Source: Methylocystaceae bacterium (lineage in GTDB: Bacteria > Pseudomonadota > Alphaproteobacteria > Rhizobiales > Beijerinckiaceae). Taken from it: DNA of 9,770 bases. Both the position numbers and the translations under genes were made by a program. The notes beneath the pieces were generated by a model. It was given only the letters and a program-made list of their open reading frames with translations. It had not been told where the DNA came from and did no database searches. The stretch is taken from NCBI GenBank assembly GCA_003152255.1, contig PLZT01000591.1:1-9770 (forward strand), given 5' to 3'. This document shows, one piece after another, positions 5,524 to 9,770 of the stretch; positions within the stretch are counted from its first letter, which is position 1, and each line of letters starts with the position of its first letter.

Positions 5524-6411
5524 ATGTGCGAGCGGCGGCGCTTCCGGGAGTTGAGTCGGGTCATGGTTGCAAAGGTTCCCGGATTGCTGACTGTCGGAGT
5601 TGCGCTCCTGTCGAGCCTCGCGTTGGCTCAGGAGAAGCAAGCCGGCTCCGCCGTGGATTCGGAGCACATCTTCGGCTTCACGGAGGGGGCCGATATCGGC
5701 GACAAAGGCGAAAGCGAGCTGGAAAGCATCACCATCGGACGTTTGGGCAAGCAGGGCGATTTCGCGGTTCTAACTAACGAGACTTCGTACCGCTACGGTG
5801 TCGAGCAATCTTTCCGGGCGTCGGTGGGAATACTGACTGATTATTACAGTGTCCACGACGCGCCGGGGTATCTGGACCGGACGGGATTGCGACAGAGCGG
5901 ATTGACCAGCGAATTCCGGTGGCAATTCTCCGAGCACGACAGCGCCCCTATTGGGCTAACCTTGTCGCTTGCCCCGACCTGGCGGCGCGTCAACGATCCG
6001 ACGCCGGGACAGGGGCAGCCCTATACGCTGCCGGTTAGTTTGCTGGCCGATCATGTGTTTATCCGAAACCAGCTTTACGCCGCCGTCAATGTCACTGTCG
6101 CCCCAACGTTCAGCTCTGTCGCGGGACTGTGGCAAAGCACCCAGCCGTTCGAACTCTCGGCCGCGCTCGCCGGGGCGCTGGGCGATCGGATTTTTCTTGG
6201 CGGCGAAGTTCGTTGGGCCGCGCAAGACCTGACCGCGCCGTTCGGCGATCGCGCCTTCTATATCGGTCCAAGTCTCTACGTAAAGCTCCAGGAGAACCTG
6301 ACCGTCAAGGCGGCGTGGTCCGCGCAAGTCCCCGAATTGTTCACCGGCCGCATGAATCTTGCGAGCTACGAGCGCCACCAACTCCTCTTGCAATTCGCTT
6401 ACGGCTTTTGA
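5524..6411 (+). CDS. Predicted outer-membrane beta-barrel protein of unknown function
   Basis: No named family is recognised. With the ATG at 5524 (GGGGAGG at 5509-5515, 8 bases upstream) the product has 295 residues. A signal sequence ends at LLSSLALA (residue 35), after a long Arg-rich leader containing RRRFRE; starting at the ATG at 5563 instead gives a more ordinary signal peptide beginning MVAKVPGLL and 282 residues. The mature protein consists of repeated amphipathic strands with aromatic girdles, for example FAVLTNETSYRYGVE, SFRASVGILTDYYSV, IGLTLSLAPTWRRV, QLYAAVNVTVAPTF, RIFLGGEVRWAAQD and LTVKAAWSAQV. It ends in alternating hydrophobics closing with a terminal phenylalanine (LLLQFAYGF), the recognition signal for the barrel-assembly machinery. 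A role in transport or surface structure is possible, but no substrate can be read. It ends 9 bases from the convergent lysozyme gene. Confidence 0.8.
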   Translation: MCERRRFRELSRVMVAKVPGLLTVGVALLSSLALAQEKQAGSAVDSEHIFGFTEGADIGDKGESELESITIGRLGKQGDFAVLTNETSYRYGVEQSFRASVGILTDYYSVHDAPGYLDRTGLRQSGLTSEFRWQFSEHDSAPIGLTLSLAPTWRRVNDPTPGQGQPYTLPVSLLADHVFIRNQLYAAVNVTVAPTFSSVAGLWQSTQPFELSAALAGALGDRIFLGGEVRWAAQDLTAPFGDRAFYIGPSLYVKLQENLTVKAAWSAQVPELFTGRMNLASYERHQLLLQFAYGF

Positions 6412-6420
6412 GCGTTCCGC

Positions 6421-7287
6421 TCATCCCCGCGTCTGCTCCTTCAGCCAGGCTTGCCACTGCTCCTGCGTGCCGTGAAAGGTGTTCTGGTCGACGGAACCAG
6501 GGATGCCCGGCACGCTGCCGTCGGAGCGGTATTGCCAAAAAGTCCATTTGCGGTCGCCATAGCGCACGGTCGGGTGATATTTGGTCGAGCGCACCCAGAT
6601 AGGATATTCCGCCAGCGCGTTCGAGTGCAGGATCGACTGATAGAAATCGACCGAGGAATAGATGATCGGCTTCTTGCCGTAATGACGCTCCATTTCCTCG
6701 AGCATCTTGCGCATGTCGGCAAGCACTTCCTCGCGGTATAGCGTGCGCTTGCAGGTTCTGGAAGTTGGCGTCGCCTCGACGTCCAGAACGGGCGGCAGCG
6801 CGTCCGCCTCAACTGGCACGATGCTCTCGAAATTGCCGATTTCCTCATGTGGCTGGCGGCACCAATAGACGAAATGATAGGCGCCGCGCGGAATCCCGGC
6901 GGCCTTGGCGGCGGTCCAATTGCGCAGGAACTTCGAGTCCGCGGCGTCGCCGCCCTCGGTCGCCTTGATAAAGGCGAAGGCGACGCCCGCGTCCTTGGCC
7001 GCCTCCCAATCGATATTGCCCTGATATTTGGAAACGTCGACGCCATGAACGTCATATTCGGCGCTGCGGGTCGCGGGATAATGGCGCAGATCGGACTCCG
7101 GCACCGCATAGGCCAGGAAATCCGGGTCTTTTTTCGCGTGCGTCAGCGGCGCGCTGGTCGAAAATCTCGCCGCGCGCGGGCCATAGGAGGGGTCGAGCCC
7201 CCCGCCGCAACCGGCCAGGAAGGAGAAGAGGAGAAGCAACGCGGCCGTCACGGCGCGAATGCGTGCGGGGAAAGCTAAAGCGTACAT
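6421..7287 (-). CDS. GH25 (Chalaropsis-type) lysozyme-like lipoprotein
   Basis: This 288-residue protein is a predicted muramidase of glycoside hydrolase family 25, which cuts the MurNAc-GlcNAc bond of peptidoglycan. A signal sequence with lipobox LAGC (Cys27) predicts lipid anchoring. A linker of about 50 residues precedes the catalytic domain (about 78-285). That domain has the family start VHGVDVSKYQGNIDW with Asp84, AFAFIKATEGGD (104-114), GAYHFVYW (135-142) and the catalytic pair in LPPVLDVEA (Asp169 and Glu171). IIYSSVDFY and KWTFWQYRSDG follow near the end, all in order. The active-site residues look intact. In a Gram-negative cell it would face peptidoglycan in the periplasm and take part in wall turnover or remodelling. 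It lies 62 bases downstream of mgtE on the same strand and may be read from the mgtE transcript. Confidence 0.92.
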   Translation of the reverse strand: MYALAFPARIRAVTAALLLLFSFLAGCGGGLDPSYGPRAARFSTSAPLTHAKKDPDFLAYAVPESDLRHYPATRSAEYDVHGVDVSKYQGNIDWEAAKDAGVAFAFIKATEGGDAADSKFLRNWTAAKAAGIPRGAYHFVYWCRQPHEEIGNFESIVPVEADALPPVLDVEATPTSRTCKRTLYREEVLADMRKMLEEMERHYGKKPIIYSSVDFYQSILHSNALAEYPIWVRSTKYHPTVRYGDRKWTFWQYRSDGSVPGIPGSVDQNTFHGTQEQWQAWLKEQTRG

Positions 7288-7349
7288 TGCATCAAATTAC
7301 CCCGTAAGCGGTAACGGAACGTTAATGCGCGGGCGACGGCCACTTCGAC

Positions 7350-8792
7350 TCAAAAGAGATGGAACCAAAAAGTGGCGATAGAAAGAAACGCGCCATAGCC
7401 TACAACATCCGTCACGGTCGTGACAAAGGCCGAGGAGGAGACCGCCGGATCGATCTTCCAGCGGTCGAGCGTAAGCGGCACGAGAATGCCGCCGAGCGCC
7501 CCAGCAATAAGATTGGTGAACATGGCGAGCGCCATCACCGGCGCTATGCCGATGTTTTGAAACCAGTTCGCGGCCACGACGCCGGTGATGAGGCCAAACC
7601 CCAAGCCGTTCACCGCTCCCGCCGCCAGTTCGCGCAGGACCACGCGCGTCGCGTTGGAGCGCGACAATTCGCGGGTCGCCAGCGCGCGGACCGCCACGGT
7701 CATGGTTTGCGTCGCCGAATTGCCGCCTTGGCTGGCGACGATGGGCGCCAGCACGGCGAGCGCCACCATCTGCTGCAATTGGCTTTCGAACGCCCACAAA
7801 ACCGAGGAAGCGACGATCGCGGTTCCCAGATTGACCAAAAGCCACAGAAAGCGGCTTTTGGCGGTCTGCCAGAAGTCGTCGGAAAGCTCTTCCTCGGGAT
7901 TGACGCCGCCGAGCGCCTTGATCTCCTCGGAGGCCGCTTCCTGCAACACATCGACGATATCGTCGATGGTGATGACGCCGACAAGCCTTTCCGCCTCGTC
8001 GACGACCGGAACCGAGACGAGATTGTAACGCTCGAACATCCGCGCGACTTCGGCGCTTTCCTCTGTCGCGGTCACGCGGCGGCGATCCGCCTGCATGATT
8101 TCGTCGACGCGTCGGTTTGGCCGGGCGCGCACCAGCGCGTCGAGAAACACCGTGCCGAGCAGGCGATAGCCGGGATCGACGACAAAGACCTCGAAAAAAC
8201 TGTCGGGCAGAATATCGGGATCGGTTTCCCGGAAGAAATCGAGCACTTGACCCGTCGTCCAGAAGGTCGGGATGGCGATCAGCGTCGTCTGCATCAGCCG
8301 GCCGGCGCTGTCCTCGGGGTAGTTCAGCGAGCGCCGCAGCACCACGCGCTCGTGCGCCGGCAGCGCCTCCAAAACCTCGGCCTGCTCGTCGGGCTCGAGC
8401 GTCTCCAGAATGGCTACGGCGTCGTCGCTCTCCAGATCGCGCACGCCCTCGACGAGCGTCTCGACCGGAAGTTCCTCCAGAATATCCTCGCGGGTCGTTT
8501 CGCCGACCTCGGTGAGCGCGGCGAAATCGAAGTTCGCACCCATCAGCTCGATCAGCTTGGGCCGCGTTTCGTGATCGAGCAGCTCCAGCAGCGCGCCGAC
8601 ATCGGCTTCGTGCAGCGCGCCTACGAGGTCGTGCGCGCGCGCGGCGTCGCCGCTGGCGACGGCCTTTTCGACGCTCGCCACGAAATCCGTGCGAGGCTCG
8701 CCGGCCTCGTCGCGAAAAATCTCGGGGCTGGTCTCCAATTCTTCACGATCGAGGGCCATATCGGAATCCGTCTGCCGTCCGCACGGGTGCAT
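7350..8792 (-). CDS. mgtE: MgtE-type magnesium transporter
   Basis: This is a Mg2+-gated, Mg2+-selective inner-membrane channel that works as a homodimer. From the ATG at 8792 it has 480 residues: an N-terminal helical domain (about 35-145), a pair of CBS domains (about 155-285, with YNLVSVPVVDEAERLVGVITIDD near the second), a plug helix, and a five-helix pore domain (about 313-480). The pore motif PIVASQGGNSATQT (about 350-363) corresponds to the MgtE P-x-x-x-x-x-GGN-x-x-TQT signature, and Asp462 in TDVVGYGAF is at the place of the conserved pore aspartate. A GGAG lies 6 bases before the ATG at 8792; a second in-frame ATG at 8759 (MALDREE) would give 469 residues. The frame is open back to 9443, but that part is antisense to the deacetylase gene. 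It diverges from that gene across 39 bases and precedes the lysozyme gene. Confidence 0.95.
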   Translation of the reverse strand: MHPCGRQTDSDMALDREELETSPEIFRDEAGEPRTDFVASVEKAVASGDAARAHDLVGALHEADVGALLELLDHETRPKLIELMGANFDFAALTEVGETTREDILEELPVETLVEGVRDLESDDAVAILETLEPDEQAEVLEALPAHERVVLRRSLNYPEDSAGRLMQTTLIAIPTFWTTGQVLDFFRETDPDILPDSFFEVFVVDPGYRLLGTVFLDALVRARPNRRVDEIMQADRRRVTATEESAEVARMFERYNLVSVPVVDEAERLVGVITIDDIVDVLQEAASEEIKALGGVNPEEELSDDFWQTAKSRFLWLLVNLGTAIVASSVLWAFESQLQQMVALAVLAPIVASQGGNSATQTMTVAVRALATRELSRSNATRVVLRELAAGAVNGLGFGLITGVVAANWFQNIGIAPVMALAMFTNLIAGALGGILVPLTLDRWKIDPAVSSSAFVTTVTDVVGYGAFLSIATFWFHLF

Positions 8793-8831
8793 AACCCGCT
8801 CCAGCCCGAACTCAAAACGTAAAGCGCCCTG

Positions 8832-9725
8832 ATGTCGTCCAATCGGATTTGTTTTCTCTCGATCCTCGCCGCTCTCGTCGCCACGCCGGGCGCCGCCGCG
8901 CCGTTTGCCTCGTGCGGACCCGAGAAACTGGGCACGTCGCGGGAAATCGCCGTTGATGGCGGCGAGGGCTTGGCGCTTGGGCTGCAAAGCTATCCGCGCA
9001 CGCTGGCGCTTGCCGATCACGAGGTGGTGCTGACCTTCGACGATGGCCCGGCGCCGCCGACGACGCCGCTCGTGTTGAGCGCGCTCAAGGAGCAATGCGT
9101 CCGAGCCACCTTTTTCATCATCGGCAATAACGCGAGCGCCGATCCGGCCTTGGTGAAACGCGAGGTGGAGGAGGGGCACAGCGTCGGCTATCACTCCAAC
9201 AGCCACCCGGCGCGCACGCTGCGCCTTATGTCGCTGGACGCGGCCAAGGCCGACATAGAGGCGGGGATCGCCGCCGTCGACAAAGCTGCCTATGGCGACG
9301 CTTCGGGAAAGCCGCGCACGCCGTTTTTCCGCTTTCCCGGCTTCGCCGATTCGCCCGCGCTGCTCGACTATCTGCGCGGGCGCGGCATGACGGTGTTCGG
9401 CTCGGATCTCTGGGCGTCGGACTGGCGGACGATGACGCCGCAAGCCGAACTCGATTTAGTGATGGGCCGGCTGGAACAGGCCGGCAAGGGAATCATCCTC
9501 TTCCATGACTCCAAGGCCAGCACCGCTAAAATGCTCCCCGATTTCCTGCGCGCGCTGAAAGCCAAGGGATTTAAGGTCGTGTACATGGTCGCCGGCGCCG
9601 GCCCGACGCCGGTGGAGAAGGCGGGGCCGGATTGGAAATCCACCACCGAGCCGATCATCGCCAAAACGCTGGGCGGGAAGGGGCCGGCGAGCGAGCATGG
9701 AGACGGCGGGCCGGAGGCGCGGTGA
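8832..9725 (+). CDS. Secreted NodB-type polysaccharide deacetylase
   Basis: The 297-residue product is a carbohydrate esterase family 4 (NodB homology) enzyme that removes N- or O-acetyl groups from a glycan. A signal peptide ends near GAAA (residue 23). All five CE4 motifs are visible: TFDDGP with Asp70/Asp71, the metal-ligand pair H-S-N-S-H at His121 and His125, the substrate-binding RFPG at 167-170, DLWASDW (192-198), and ILFHDS with His225. The catalytic residues appear intact, so an active metal-dependent enzyme is expected. After the domain comes a Gly/Pro-rich tail of about 40 residues. Only a weak GTAAAG site precedes the ATG. Any promoter must overlap the start of mgtE, since the gap is 39 bases. 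Peptidoglycan or an exopolysaccharide is the likely substrate; the sequence does not decide between them. Confidence 0.93.
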   Translation: MSSNRICFLSILAALVATPGAAAPFASCGPEKLGTSREIAVDGGEGLALGLQSYPRTLALADHEVVLTFDDGPAPPTTPLVLSALKEQCVRATFFIIGNNASADPALVKREVEEGHSVGYHSNSHPARTLRLMSLDAAKADIEAGIAAVDKAAYGDASGKPRTPFFRFPGFADSPALLDYLRGRGMTVFGSDLWASDWRTMTPQAELDLVMGRLEQAGKGIILFHDSKASTAKMLPDFLRALKAKGFKVVYMVAGAGPTPVEKAGPDWKSTTEPIIAKTLGGKGPASEHGDGGPEAR

Positions 9726-9770
9726 AGGGCGAGATTCGATTTGCGGGCGGATCAACACAAGGTGGCGCTT
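9722..9770 (+). CDS. Possible start of a gene coupled to the deacetylase, partial
   Basis: A GTG at 9722-9724 overlaps the TGA of the deacetylase gene in the arrangement GTGA, and the frame (M/V-KGEIRFAGGSTQGGA) stays open to the window edge. GGAGG at 9713-9717 lies only 4 bases upstream, closer than usual. Start-stop overlaps of this kind are common between co-transcribed genes, but 16 codons are too few to identify a product or exclude chance. Confidence 0.3.
   Translation, partial: MKGEIRFAGGSTQGGA

Noticed and set aside
7359..8822. A 487-codon open frame on the + strand antisense to mgtE
   Set aside because: It mirrors mgtE almost end to end, its translation is rich in Arg, His, Asp and Gln without any domain, and mgtE has full family motifs on the other strand. 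This is a GC-driven shadow.
8793..9443. Extension of the mgtE frame upstream by more than 200 codons
   Set aside because: The added part is antisense to the intact deacetylase gene and unlike any MgtE N-terminus; ATG 8792 with a GGAG site gives the normal family length.
1..9770. CRISPR arrays, tRNA or rRNA genes, insertion sequences, toxin-antitoxin or defence systems
   Set aside because: No regularly spaced repeats, cloverleaf sequence, transposase motif or defence-type protein was found on either strand by eye.

Overview
The window is GC-rich, tightly coding DNA that looks like a chromosomal segment of an alphaproteobacterium. The clearest lineage marker is the short (62 aa) ribosomal protein L32 of the alphaproteobacterial type. 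The style of the other proteins suggests Hyphomicrobiales, perhaps a Methylocystaceae/Beijerinckiaceae methylotroph, but that placement is an inference and no marker here proves it. I see no rRNA, tRNA, CRISPR array, insertion sequence or prophage gene.

Layout. Positions 1-854 (+) hold the tail of what is probably eutB followed by complete eutC, the light chain of the B12-dependent ethanolamine ammonia-lyase. A MarR-family regulator (920-1366, -) converges on eutC. A roughly 550-base stretch without a convincing gene follows (1367-1916), with a promoter-like sequence and a strong hairpin. Next comes a + strand run of envelope-directed genes of unknown function: a periplasmic protein anchored by a C-terminal membrane helix (1917-2489), a small secreted four-cysteine protein (2671-3141), and two very short unannotated reading frames, 25 aa (3253-3330) and 38 aa (3415-3531). 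Both short frames have an AGGAG ribosome site, and the second ends at a strong hairpin.

Positions 3799-5144 (+) encode a TerB-family protein and a short-chain dehydrogenase/reductase, probably co-transcribed. A textbook bidirectional terminator (5154-5189) separates them from convergent rpmF (5212-5400, -). A predicted outer-membrane beta-barrel protein (5524-6411, +) converges with a 9-base gap on a GH25 lysozyme-like lipoprotein (6421-7287, -). That gene lies 62 bases downstream of the magnesium transporter gene mgtE (7350-8792, -). A secreted NodB-type polysaccharide deacetylase (8832-9725, +) diverges from mgtE across only 39 bases and may be translationally coupled to a gene running off the right edge.

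Functionally the window is mixed: amine catabolism (eutBC), translation (rpmF), Mg2+ uptake (mgtE) and several cell-envelope proteins (barrel, lysozyme, deacetylase, two uncharacterised exported proteins). No defence system or biosynthetic cluster is visible. The most interesting parts are the short membrane-peptide frames, the exported protein that may mature with an N-terminal histidine, and the long structured leader before it.
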